64,000 bases of DNA from Gallionella sp. (GCA_028707275.1 JAQTUP010000004.1:62001-126000); one strand, 5' to 3'; positions 48,854-57,129 are shown, counted from the stretch's first letter. Notes: generated by a model from the sequence alone, not told the origin. A program made the numbers and translations.

Positions 48854-49827
48854 GGTGTATTGTTCACATGAATTTCCTGATAAAGGCTCACGCTCTCGCC
48901 ACCGCTGGTAAGCGTCAGGCGCACGCCCAGCAGGCCGAGCCGCTGGTTGGCCACGCCGTAATCCATGACGCAGCCGCTGACATTGTTGGCCAGAACTGCG
49001 CTCGAACCTGCCAGAGCCAGCGGCGCCACTTGCGTCGCATTGAAACCATAGCCCCAGTGTTTCATCAGCCTTGCCTGCCCGTTACCACGTGCGTCCACAC
49101 CCAGAGCGCCTTCGCAGGCGAAGGTCACCGCCTGTTGTGCGCCGTCCACCACATCAAAACTCTGTGTGGAGAGCGCCGCAAAAGCCGGAAATTTCGTCGC
49201 AGTCATGTTTACCGTCGATTGCAAGCCTGCAGCGCCCGTATAAGCGCGCAACACACCCGATGTCGCCGTGGTGTCATAGGCCGGCGCGCCGTCAGACTGC
49301 GTACTGCCGACCACGATGGCGTCGCTTGCCGCGAACAGGACAGGCTGACCGATGATATCGAAACTACCGTCGCCTGCCGCAAAGTCCAGTATATCGCCCA
49401 CTGCGGACGCCGGATTGCTGAGATCCTGAACCGCCCGGTAACGCCCGACATCTCTGGTCGGCAAAAACTCGACACAAGGAATTCCGCCACAGACGGCAAC
49501 CCGGATACTGTTGGGCACGGCGGTGCTGATGTCGCTCGCCAGGCGGAACAAGGCCGTATCGACGATATCGGTCAGTTCGGCGCGGCGCGACACATCCAGA
49601 TATTGCTGGATCGGCGCCTTGAGAAACATCGCGACCATGCTGCCGATGATCCCGGTAATCACGATCACCATGATCATCTCGATCAGAGTAAATCCAGAAG
49701 AGGATTCAGGATTCAGGATTCGGGATTCAGCAAACCCCGGATTGACTCTGCGTCTAACAGGCGTAGCGACGAGCGACACACCTTCCTGCATCCTGCATCC
49801 TGCATCCTGCATCCTGACTTTACTCAT
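48850..49827 (-). CDS. mshO: MSHA pseudopilin MshO with a 45-residue leader
   Basis: 325 residues; ATG 49827 overlaps the mshD stop (TGATG). Mature start FTLIEMIMVIVITGIIG after Gly45, with Glu5. The leader contains VRMQDAGCRMQEG and SRILNPESS, both from 7-bp units. In-frame ATGs at residues 6 and 13 lie inside CAGGATG units and could also be used. Minor pilin needed for pilus assembly. Confidence 0.87.
   Translation of the reverse strand: MSKVRMQDAGCRMQEGVSLVATPVRRRVNPGFAESRILNPESSSGFTLIEMIMVIVITGIIGSMVAMFLKAPIQQYLDVSRRAELTDIVDTALFRLASDISTAVPNSIRVAVCGGIPCVEFLPTRDVGRYRAVQDLSNPASAVGDILDFAAGDGSFDIIGQPVLFAASDAIVVGSTQSDGAPAYDTTATSGVLRAYTGAAGLQSTVNMTATKFPAFAALSTQSFDVVDGAQQAVTFACEGALGVDARGNGQARLMKHWGYGFNATQVAPLALAGSSAVLANNVSGCVMDYGVANQRLGLLGVRLTLTSGGESVSLYQEIHVNNTP
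49702..49815. repeat. 7-bp arrays in the mshO leader
   Basis: GGATTCA x2, GGATTCG, GGATTCA (49702-49729) and four perfect GCATCCT units (49788-49815), inverted to each other. Confidence 0.92.
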
Positions 49828-50351
49828 CAGTACGCCGTCCTGTATCCGGTGGCTGTCACCGTCCCGCCATTGGGGGAGGTCACCGTCACGTTGATCTGCA
49901 CCGCGCTGCCTGCCGCGATACCGTTCAAGGCCATCGGCACCACAGCAACACTCGCGTTATAGGTCGGCAAAATGGCCGAAGCCGACGTAGAATCCGTCAC
50001 CGAATAGATGCCGGTCGTGTTAAAGCCGTGGTAATCATTGACGATGTGGTAGACAGAGGCACGATTGGCCTGGGTCACGGCCGCACCTGCGGCACCGGAT
50101 GCAGGCAGAAAATCCTGCAACTCGACCTCCTCCAGCAGCGAATAGGCGGCCACCATGGCCTGCTTGTTCAACAAAGGATCGGCGCTGCCGCTGGTTGTGA
50201 CATTCATCACCAGCAGGATGCCCGCCACCGCCACACTGACAATCACGATGAACATAATGAGCTCGATCAGACTGGCTCCGCGCGCGCGCATCCTGGATCC
50301 TGCATCCTGAATCCTGAATCCTGAATCCTGAATCCTGCTTTTAATGTACAT
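49827..50351 (-). CDS. mshD: MSHA pseudopilin MshD with a repeat-encoded leader
   Basis: 174 residues from ATG 50351, which overlaps the end of mshC by 11 bases. Mature start ASLIELIMFIVIVSVA after Gly25, with Glu5. Leader residues 5-20 (SRIQDSGFRIQDAGSR) come from GGATTCA-type units. PilV-like minor pilin. Confidence 0.85.
   Translation of the reverse strand: MYIKSRIQDSGFRIQDAGSRMRARGASLIELIMFIVIVSVAVAGILLVMNVTTSGSADPLLNKQAMVAAYSLLEEVELQDFLPASGAAGAAVTQANRASVYHIVNDYHGFNTTGIYSVTDSTSASAILPTYNASVAVVPMALNGIAAGSAVQINVTVTSPNGGTVTATGYRTAY
50288..50343. repeat. eight 7-bp units in the mshD leader
   Basis: GCATCCT GGATCCT GCATCCT, GAATCCT x4, GCTTTTA, in one phase. Confidence 0.92.
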
Positions 50352-50772
50352 AGCCTGTCTGCGCCTCAACGGTGATCGTGTAGGTTCCGACGACACCAGA
50401 CGTCGCGGCACTGGGTTGACCCAGCGGATTAAAATTAAAATTGGCGGGCGAAGTGGTAAAAGTCACGCCCGATGGCGCATTGATAACGTAACTCGCCTCC
50501 CCTGTCGGCGACTGCAACGGCGTGCCACAGGCTGACGTGGCGCCGATAGACAGCGTCACGCTGCTCGCTGTGAACGCTGCGCAAACGAAGCGATTCTGCG
50601 CGATGGCGACTTTTTGCGCATAGCGCAACGAGGCCTGCACCTGATCGGCAAAACCGCGCGTCTCAAAGATGCTCTTGTCAAACATCCGGGGCACAGCCAC
50701 CGCGCTGATAATCCCGATGATCACCATCGTCATCACCAGCTCGACCAGCGTAAATCCGCGATTTTTAATCAA
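50341..50772 (-). CDS. mshC: MSHA minor pilin MshC
   Basis: 143 residues with a normal six-residue leader (MIKNRG) and mature FTLVELVMTMVIIGIIS. A Cys pair (VCAA..., SACG) may form a disulfide. First gene of the C-D-O-P-Q block. Upstream lies a palindromic element and the Rpn-like gene rather than mshA. Confidence 0.88.
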   Translation of the reverse strand: MIKNRGFTLVELVMTMVIIGIISAVAVPRMFDKSIFETRGFADQVQASLRYAQKVAIAQNRFVCAAFTASSVTLSIGATSACGTPLQSPTGEASYVINAPSGVTFTTSPANFNFNPLGQPSAATSGVVGTYTITVEAQTGYVH

Positions 50773-50880
50773 TGAATCAGGTCTCCTTTGAGCGGCGCCT
50801 TTGTATTCGATTCAAAATGGCCTGACCGTGCCGCGAGAATAGTCTATTGAGGCGATTCATGCAAGGCAGCAAAGCACGCG

Positions 50881-51031
50881 TTAACGTGAAACTCGCGAAG
50901 CGTTTCGTTTGCCCTTGCCCCCCGCTTGCCTGTCTGCGTGCAGCGCACAGGTAGACGGGGGGAAAGTTGAAAAGGGGGGAACGATCATGGCGGGTTTCAT
51001 TATCAGGGGTGGCTTTCGTGCCATGATCGTT
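50881..51031. repeat. palindromic element copy B between mshC and the Rpn-like gene
   Basis: 151 nt: TTAACGTGAAACTCGCGAAG, a G/C stem CCCCCCG...CGGGGGG (longer than in copy A, with an inner CCTGTCTGCG / CGCACAGG stem), AAAGTTGAAAAGGGGGG, then the 51-nt end module 50981-51031 with perfect arms ACGATCATGGC / GCCATGATCGT. Confidence 0.88.
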
Positions 51032-51923
51032 AGTGGTGCATTGTGCCGGAGAATATGTCCTCAAGGCTGCTGGCATCGAAGATCCCGTCCAACCATTGTT
51101 CAATTTGAGCCGGACTGGCCGCGTTGATGCGAGCGGAAATTTCCACCGGGACAGAGCCGAACCGTTTGGTGAGCAGCTTTTGCAAGGCCAAAGCTTCGCC
51201 CTGCTGCATTCCCTGTTGCATACCCTGCTGCAAGCCCTTTTCAATCCCCACCTGTTCGACCGACGATACGTAGCGCATTTTTTCCTGCTCCTCAAATTTT
51301 TCGATATTTTGGCATAATGCCCGTTTCAGATGCTCCGGCAGTCGCATCATCCAGTCCAGCACCAGAAACAGGTCGATAATGCGCTGTTTTTCCCAGCCAC
51401 GTTGGTAGAGCAACTGAACCAGCTTCCACTTCGCCGCAAAGCGGGCATCCATATCGCGGCGCGTGGCACGGGTCAGCAGGTGAGCCCAGGTAATCAGCGC
51501 GAAAGGATTTTCGTCTGCTTGCAATTGCGCTTCCTGGCCCGCGAATTCCAACAGTTTGACGGTGGGAAATTTTAAACGATGTTCGCAGCCCAGCACATCA
51601 AAGCCAAAGGATGTCGGATGCCAGTTTTCTGATTCATCCGCTAACACCGCCATGCTTGCAACCGGGCGACGGTATCGGTCATATAAACGGTAGTTGTAGA
51701 CGAACATCCGCTCGGCAAATTCGGCTTGCTGATTTCCCTGCACTTCTAGGTGAATGTAAATCCAGCCCTCTTCTCCCGACAACCGGCTCACCCGCACCAG
51801 CTTGTCAACAAAGCGTTTACCGAGCTCCGCATCCTGCACTACTGCACGCAACTCCTGATCGAGGAATTCGTAACCGCGCCGCCAGTCGATCTGTGCGTGA
51901 GCCGCAGAGAAATAGAAGGCCAT
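51030..51923 (-). CDS. Rpn family (DUF4351) putative nuclease, start codon probably lost
   Basis: 297 residues from the first ATG (51923). The family-like sequence continues in frame upstream to about 51989 (DDYDSPWKEAVERYFAEF) with an ACG at 51992-51990 where an ATG would be expected, so the full-length start seems mutated. The domain has HLEVQGNQQAEFAERMF (PD-(D/E)xK-like), a GMQQGMQQG spacer and a C-terminal DUF4351 (LLTKRFGSVPVEISAR). Such proteins are linked to recombination and mobile DNA. Its stop codon lies in the palindromic element. Confidence 0.8.
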   Translation of the reverse strand: MAFYFSAAHAQIDWRRGYEFLDQELRAVVQDAELGKRFVDKLVRVSRLSGEEGWIYIHLEVQGNQQAEFAERMFVYNYRLYDRYRRPVASMAVLADESENWHPTSFGFDVLGCEHRLKFPTVKLLEFAGQEAQLQADENPFALITWAHLLTRATRRDMDARFAAKWKLVQLLYQRGWEKQRIIDLFLVLDWMMRLPEHLKRALCQNIEKFEEQEKMRYVSSVEQVGIEKGLQQGMQQGMQQGEALALQKLLTKRFGSVPVEISARINAASPAQIEQWLDGIFDASSLEDIFSGTMHH

Positions 51924-52154
51924 AAATTCGGCAAAGTAACGCTCGACGGCTTCTTTCCAGGGACTGTCGTAGTCATCTGCATTTTCAGTCGTGTGGACGG
52001 AGATTGCTTGCGGGGGAGAGAGGTTGATTTTCCATGCGGTTATTCTACCAGACAGGTCTCAGACAGGAGTGACTGGCATTCCCGCTTGCAGTATCGCCGG
52101 ATTACTTGCCGCACGCCGGGCAGAATGAAGATCACCCGCCGTAAAACAGCAGAC

Positions 52155-52183
52155 AAAAAAAAGGGAGGCTTCCGCCTCCCTTT
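52155..52183 (-). terminator. intrinsic terminator after mshA
   Basis: On the minus strand AAAGGGAGGC-GGAA-GCCTCCCTTT followed by eight T in total. 58 bases past the mshA stop; it separates the pilin from the downstream minor-pilin block. Confidence 0.92.
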
Positions 52184-52240
52184 CTTATCCCTCAGACTAA
52201 CGACAGGATTTACCCGTTCATCACCCTGAATCCAGATTGT

Positions 52241-52600
52241 TTAGATTACAGGGATATTAACAGACACAGCTGAAGTTGCGGTCGGACTTGTATCAACCGA
52301 GCAAGTTGGTACGGTACCTGTCACTGCATAACCAGCAGGAACACCACCATCAAGAACAGAGCCTGCAACAGTCGCGCACAACACACCAGAGGTCGCGATT
52401 CCTGACGCAGCATTCAAGGAACGCTGAGCATAGTTAATCACACCACCGGAAGCCAGCGAGGCCGCAACGCCCTTGATTGCCGATTTTTTGGCATCTGTTG
52501 ACAGATCCGCGAACTTTGGCAATGCAACCGCTGCCAGAATGCCCAGAATAACGATGACCATGACCAGTTCGATCAGTGTAAAACCAGATTGCTTTTTCAT
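52241..52600 (-). CDS. mshA: major MSHA-type pilin
   Basis: 119 residues; ATG 52600 has AAGGAG upstream. Normal six-residue leader MKKQSG and mature [20 protein letters not shown] with Glu5. A Cys pair (LCATVAG and PTCSVD) near the C-terminus probably forms the D-loop disulfide. Strong promoter-like sequence, its own terminator and a good ribosome site fit high expression. Confidence 0.92.
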   Translation of the reverse strand: MKKQSGFTLIELVMVIVILGILAAVALPKFADLSTDAKKSAIKGVAASLASGGVINYAQRSLNAASGIATSGVLCATVAGSVLDGGVPAGYAVTGTVPTCSVDTSPTATSAVSVNIPVI

Positions 52601-52617
52601 TTTGAAACTCCTTGTTT

Positions 52618-52631
52618 GGAGCCGCAGCTCC
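52618..52631. other. leader hairpin of mshA
   Basis: GGAGC / GCTCC arms with a four-base loop, just upstream of the ribosome site. May stabilise the pilin mRNA. Confidence 0.5.
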
Positions 52632-52763
52632 GATTATGAATTCACCCGCGCCGCCTGAAGACCGCGATACCCGGCGCACCGGATCACTACAGAAATCAGA
52701 ATAGTCAGATGATTAGCCGTCCTGAAGAACCTGCCGCAGCAGAGTCCGAACAAAACGTGATGC

Positions 52764-52792
52764 ACTATAAACCAAGTTTTTTCAGTATGCAA
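52764..52792 (-). promoter_or_regulatory. putative sigma-70 promoter of mshA
   Basis: On the minus strand TTGCAT (52792-52787), 17-base spacer, TATAGT (52769-52764). Leader about 160 bases. Confidence 0.55.
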
Positions 52793-52863
52793 CAACCACT
52801 TATACTGTCCGACGAACGGTAAAAGACAGTTGACGACAGGAATGTCTGCGTGCAACGCAGGCG

Positions 52864-53475
52864 CTACGCCAGAAACCAGAACATGGTAAAGAACAAGAAG
52901 GCGCTGGCCAGGATCAGCAGCCAGCCTGTACTGCGCGCATGTTCCATGACAAACGCGTCCACCTGGCCATGGGTCACATCCAGCGCGCTGGTGCCACGGC
53001 GCAAAGAGATCCACTGGTTGGATTTTTTTTCAAAACTGCGCAACAAGCTGGGGCGCAGCAGGACAACCAACCCGACGACAAATGCCAGCAGCGCGCCTGT
53101 CAGCAAAAAAATGATCGTGGCATCGAGCAGGCCGCCCATCTGGTCGGCAGGCATATAGCTGATCAGCCGCTGCACGGCATAGACCTTGTCGAACAACCAG
53201 CTGAAGTACACCACGATGTAGGCGGCTCCTACCATAATCAACAAGCCCATCGGTCTGTGGTTGCGATAAAACCATCGCTCGATGCTGATGCTGCGATCGA
53301 ACCACTGGTTGATATGCCGGGTGGAAACCCAGCGGTTCGCCATCCGGTTAACCCCCTTCATGAGATGCGGCTTGAAAATCAGCAGCATTCCCAGCAACAT
53401 CCCCAGCAAGGACGCGATCAGCAAAAAGATCGCCAGGGCTCGCCACATCAGAATTTCGGTTATTTCAGTGTGCAT
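52864..53475 (-). CDS. four-helix membrane protein with internal duplication
   Basis: 203 residues. Two similar halves: a helix, then FKPHLMKGVNRMANRWVS / LRPSLLRSFEKKSNQWIS, a soluble stretch with a long helix, and a second membrane helix (GLLIMVGAAYIVVYF / GWLLILASAFLFFTMFW). I do not recognise a named family. Its place between the MshF-like pseudopilin and mshA suggests a pilus role. Confidence 0.72.
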   Translation of the reverse strand: MHTEITEILMWRALAIFLLIASLLGMLLGMLLIFKPHLMKGVNRMANRWVSTRHINQWFDRSISIERWFYRNHRPMGLLIMVGAAYIVVYFSWLFDKVYAVQRLISYMPADQMGGLLDATIIFLLTGALLAFVVGLVVLLRPSLLRSFEKKSNQWISLRRGTSALDVTHGQVDAFVMEHARSTGWLLILASAFLFFTMFWFLA

Positions 53476-53493
53476 GGTGTAAGCTCATAACGG

Positions 53494-53542
53494 TAAGTGG
53501 GAAGTGGGAAGTGGTTAGTGGTAAGTGGTTAGTGGTGAACGG
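53494..53542. repeat. seven 7-bp units TAAGTGG type
   Basis: TAAGTGG GAAGTGG GAAGTGG TTAGTGG TAAGTGG TTAGTGG TGAACGG in one phase, between the membrane protein and the pseudopilin. Confidence 0.92.
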
Positions 53543-53549
53543 GCATGGG

Positions 53550-54191
53550 TCAGAACCACGAATACGGCTCGACCGGTTCGAATAAAAGGCCTGAAAGCCC
53601 CAGTTGCACGCCTTTTAACGAGGGCACGCTGGACGAATCATAGCGCAATGAAACATGAAAGCGTATCCACAAACGCCCGTCGGCTGCGGGTTTTAAATGC
53701 TCACGATTGCGCGGCACATAGATAAGCTCGTGCGACTTGCGGTCAAACAGCCAGTTACCCGGCGTCACACTGGCAGGAGGAGGGTCATAAAACTCGCCCG
53801 CGTAGTTAGCCGGTCGCCTTTCCAACCAGTTCATCGGGTTATCTTGCGCGAGTTTCGACACATCCGCCGAATTGCCTTGCGCCAGCATGTGCCCGTATTG
53901 CAGGGTCAGCGCGGTTTGCAGCGCGCCCGCCACCGATTCCATCGCCACCTTTTCCGCCAGCTCCTGATAGAACAGCGCGCGGGTCAGGAAAGTACCCATC
54001 AACACCATGGCGATAATGATGACGACAATCAGCTCAAGCAGGGTAAAGCCGGACTGTCGGGGTCCCAGTTTTCGGTTTGCAGTTTTCAGTTTGGAACGGT
54101 CTGCTGTCAGCGGCAAACAGGAAACCGAAAACCGGAAACCGGATTTGCCAAACCATGAACCGTAAACTGTGACCTTTGAACTGTTTTTCAT
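53550..54191 (-). CDS. MshF/MshB-like pseudopilin with a 48-residue repeat-encoded leader
   Basis: 213 residues from ATG 54191, fixed by ATGA overlap with mshG. Mature start FTLLELIVVIIIAMVLMGTF after Gly48, with Glu5. The mature domain (WLERRPANYAGEF, WLFDRKSHELIYVPR) has no Cys pair. The leader, about residues 3-42, is translated 7-bp units of the CAGTTTT/AAACCGG type. Which msh name applies is unsure. Confidence 0.82.
   Translation of the reverse strand: MKNSSKVTVYGSWFGKSGFRFSVSCLPLTADRSKLKTANRKLGPRQSGFTLLELIVVIIIAMVLMGTFLTRALFYQELAEKVAMESVAGALQTALTLQYGHMLAQGNSADVSKLAQDNPMNWLERRPANYAGEFYDPPPASVTPGNWLFDRKSHELIYVPRNREHLKPAADGRLWIRFHVSLRYDSSSVPSLKGVQLGLSGLLFEPVEPYSWF
54066..54184. repeat. 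seventeen 7-bp units in the MshF-like leader
   Basis: CAGTTTT CGGTTTG CAGTTTT CAGTTTG (left arm) through AAACCGA AAACCGG AAACCGG (right arm) to GAACTGT, one continuous phase of 119 bases. Confidence 0.92.
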
Positions 54192-55423
54192 GGGTGCATC
54201 GCCGCTTTGCCCAGATCCCACATCGGCAGGAACACGCCCAGCGCCAGCACCAGCACCAGCACGCCCAGACAGACGATCAAAATAGGCTCGATCTTGGAGC
54301 TCAGGGTCGCCACTTCGTATTTGACTTCCTGCTCGTACATTTCGGCCACCTCGAACATCAGCCCGTCCAGATCCCCGCTCTCCTCGCCGACGGCGATCAT
54401 CTGCAACACCACCGGATTGAACACCCCGGCCGCCACCGCCGTGCGCAAGATACTCTCGCCGCGCTCGACCCCGTCCCGCATCTGTTCGATCCGGCTGCGC
54501 ATGAATTCGTTATCCACGACCAGCCCCACCACGTTCATCCCCTGCAGTATCGGCATGCCGCTCTTGCCGGTCAAGGCCATGCCGCGCGCAAAACGCGACA
54601 GCGTGGCCTTGAAGATGATTGATCCTATCACGGGCAGGTGCAGCTTGTATTTATCCCAGTTGTAACGACCATTTCTGGTATTGATGTAATAGCGAAACCC
54701 CGTCACCGCAGCCGCCAGCGCACCCAGCATCAACATCCAGTAGTTCACCATGAACGCCGAGAAGCCCAGCAGCAGTTTGGTCACGGCCGGCAATTCGGCG
54801 TGAAAACCCGCATATACCTTGGCAAAAGAGGGTATCACGAAGATATTGATGATGACGATGGCAATCCCCATGGCGATCACCACGAACATAGGATAGCGCA
54901 TCGCGGTCGTGATGCGCTCTTTCATGTCGCGCTCAAAATCAAGATACGCATATAAACGGGTAAAGCTCTGATCGAGCATGCCGGTCATTTCGCCCACCTG
55001 CACCATGCTGATATAAAACTGCGAGAATATCTTCGGGTGGCGGCGCAGCGCAGCACTCAGCTCGCGGCCACTGTCGAGACTTTCTCGCAAGTCTTGCAAC
55101 ATCGCGGCAAAAGTCGGGTTGTGCGTGGATTCTTGCAGCCCGGCCAGCGCACGCAAGATGGGCACCCCCGCCTTGAGCAAGGTGTACATCTGACGACTGA
55201 ACAGCATGACATCCATAGGCGTGACGGGTTTCTCGGTGAAGGTGCGCGTAATCCAGTCAGGCTTTGCCGCGCCTCCGCTCTTGCCGCGAAAGGGCGTGAT
55301 TTCGATGGGCGTCACGCCCATGTTGATCAGGCGATCTGCAACCGCGCTGCTGTCATCCTCATCTAGCGTGCCTTGCACCTGATCGCCATGCGCATTGCGC
55401 CCCTTGTAGGAAAAAGTCGCCAC
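54188..55423 (-). CDS. mshG: MSHA platform protein MshG (GspF/PilC family)
   Basis: 411 residues, two T2SSF domains (about 75-195 and 280-400), each with membrane helices; FSRQMYTLLKAGVPILRAL and FARGMALTGKSGMPILQGM show the repeat. Inner-membrane platform on which pilin is assembled. Two bases after mshE. Confidence 0.95.
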   Translation of the reverse strand: MATFSYKGRNAHGDQVQGTLDEDDSSAVADRLINMGVTPIEITPFRGKSGGAAKPDWITRTFTEKPVTPMDVMLFSRQMYTLLKAGVPILRALAGLQESTHNPTFAAMLQDLRESLDSGRELSAALRRHPKIFSQFYISMVQVGEMTGMLDQSFTRLYAYLDFERDMKERITTAMRYPMFVVIAMGIAIVIINIFVIPSFAKVYAGFHAELPAVTKLLLGFSAFMVNYWMLMLGALAAAVTGFRYYINTRNGRYNWDKYKLHLPVIGSIIFKATLSRFARGMALTGKSGMPILQGMNVVGLVVDNEFMRSRIEQMRDGVERGESILRTAVAAGVFNPVVLQMIAVGEESGDLDGLMFEVAEMYEQEVKYEVATLSSKIEPILIVCLGVLVLVLALGVFLPMWDLGKAAMHP

Positions 55424-55425
55424 GA

Positions 55426-57129
55426 CTAATCTTCCACCTGATTGCTGATACGCATCACTTCAGCTACCGTGGTCTGCCCCTGCCTCATTTGCGCCAGCGC
55501 GTGATCGAGCAGGGTTTTACCTCGCATATGCAGCGCCGCGACCTCCATGAAATGACTGACGCTTTCGTGAGCGGCCGCCTCCACCATCTCACGCCCCATT
55601 TCCAGCATCTCGTAAACACCCATCCGGCCATGGTAACCCGTGCCGTTGCAATGAGAACACCCACGACCTTGCATGAGTCCTGCCAGCTGCGAGCTGTCCA
55701 CCCCTTCAGCCTGTAGCCATTCACTTTCCTGAGGGGTCGGCACGTGCCACTCGCGGCAACTCTCGCAGACACGCCGCAGCAAGCGCTGCGCGATGACAGC
55801 CTGCACCGAGCTTGCCACCATGAAACGCGGCGTGCCCATGTCCACCAGACGAAACAGCGTACCCGCCGCATCCCGGGTATGCAAGGTGGAGAGCACCAGA
55901 TGGCCTGTCATCGCCGCGCGCAAGCCGATCTGCGCGGTCTCGGCATCGCGCATTTCGCCCACCAGGATGACGTCAGGATCCTGGCGTAAAGCCGAGCGCA
56001 ACACGACCGAGAATGTCAGCCCGATCTTTTCGCTCACCTGCACCTGGTTGATGCCGGGCAGCCTATATTCGACCGGATCCTCGACGGTGATGATCTTCTG
56101 GTCTATGGTATTGATCTCTGCCAGCGCAGAATAAAGCGTGGTCGTCTTGCCGCTGCCGGTAGGTCCTGTCACTAAAATCATGCCGTTACTGCGCCGTAAA
56201 ATCTGACGAAAGCGTGCCAGCATATCAGGGAGCATTCCCAGTTTGTCCAGCCCGACCATGCCGCCATCCTGGCGCAACAGCCGCATCACCACCGCCTCGC
56301 CGTATTGAGTGGGACAGGTGGCGATACGCACATCCACACCCTGATCGCGCACGCGCACGTGAAAACGTCCATCCTGAGGCATGCGTTTTTCGGATATATC
56401 CAGCGCCGACATCAACTTCAGGCGCAACACCAGAGCCGGCGCAATCTTGTTGGTGGCCTCCGTTTGCAGGTGCAGCGCACCATCGATGCGAAAGCGTATC
56501 ACCAGCTTGCCTTCTTGCGGCTCGATATGAATATCGGAGGCTCTGACCTGAGTCGCATCGTCGAACATGGTTTGCAACAACTTGACCACCGGCGCCTCTT
56601 CGCTGCCGACGTTGCCTGTCAGGGCGCCGAAGTCGACATAAGCGTCGCCCAACTCATCGCTGAGCTCGCGCGCCAGACCTGTAATCTCTTCGGTGCGCCG
56701 GTATCCCCGGTCTATCGTTTCGAGTAACTGACTCTCGGTCACGACCGCCACGTCGATGTCGCATTTGACGATGCGCGATATTTCGTCGAAAGCGAACAAA
56801 TCGGTAGGATCAGCCATCCCGATCAGCAGCCCGCCGTCTCTCTCCTCCAGCACCAGGGCGCGGAAACGCCGCGCCTGATTCTCGGGCAGTCTGCGCAGCA
56901 GCTCGATGTTGATGTTGTAATATTTGAGGTTGATATAGGGGATGTGGAGCTGCTTGGCTAACGCCTCCGAGATTTTCTCTTCGGTGACATAGCCGTTGTC
57001 AACCAGCACGCGCCCCAACTTGCGCCCGGTGCGTTTTTGCTCTTCGAGCGCAATCTTCAACTGATCTTGCCCGATGAGCTGCTGACTTACCAGCAAATAG
57101 CCTAAGCGAACTTTCTCCGGACGCGCCAT
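55426..57129 (-). CDS. mshE: MSHA assembly ATPase MshE
   Basis: 567 residues from ATG 57129 (GGGAAG upstream). N-terminal MshEN domain (RLGYLLVSQQLIGQDQL, LGRVLVDNGYVTEEKI), known to bind cyclic-di-GMP in Vibrio MshE through RLGxxL-type motifs, then the GspE motor with Walker A GPTGSGKTTT, Asp box, Walker B EMRDAETA and a zinc tetracysteine (CESC ... CSHC). Powers pilus extension; c-di-GMP control is likely. Confidence 0.95.
   Translation of the reverse strand: MARPEKVRLGYLLVSQQLIGQDQLKIALEEQKRTGRKLGRVLVDNGYVTEEKISEALAKQLHIPYINLKYYNINIELLRRLPENQARRFRALVLEERDGGLLIGMADPTDLFAFDEISRIVKCDIDVAVVTESQLLETIDRGYRRTEEITGLARELSDELGDAYVDFGALTGNVGSEEAPVVKLLQTMFDDATQVRASDIHIEPQEGKLVIRFRIDGALHLQTEATNKIAPALVLRLKLMSALDISEKRMPQDGRFHVRVRDQGVDVRIATCPTQYGEAVVMRLLRQDGGMVGLDKLGMLPDMLARFRQILRRSNGMILVTGPTGSGKTTTLYSALAEINTIDQKIITVEDPVEYRLPGINQVQVSEKIGLTFSVVLRSALRQDPDVILVGEMRDAETAQIGLRAAMTGHLVLSTLHTRDAAGTLFRLVDMGTPRFMVASSVQAVIAQRLLRRVCESCREWHVPTPQESEWLQAEGVDSSQLAGLMQGRGCSHCNGTGYHGRMGVYEMLEMGREMVEAAAHESVSHFMEVAALHMRGKTLLDHALAQMRQGQTTVAEVMRISNQVED

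Noticed and set aside
50777-51295. 172-residue minus-strand frame over the palindromic element
   Set aside because: It overlaps the Rpn-like gene in another frame and is mostly translated repeat DNA.
53537-53550. Another copy of the 51-nt module
   Set aside because: Only one arm (AACGGGCATGG) is present, with no core or partner arm.
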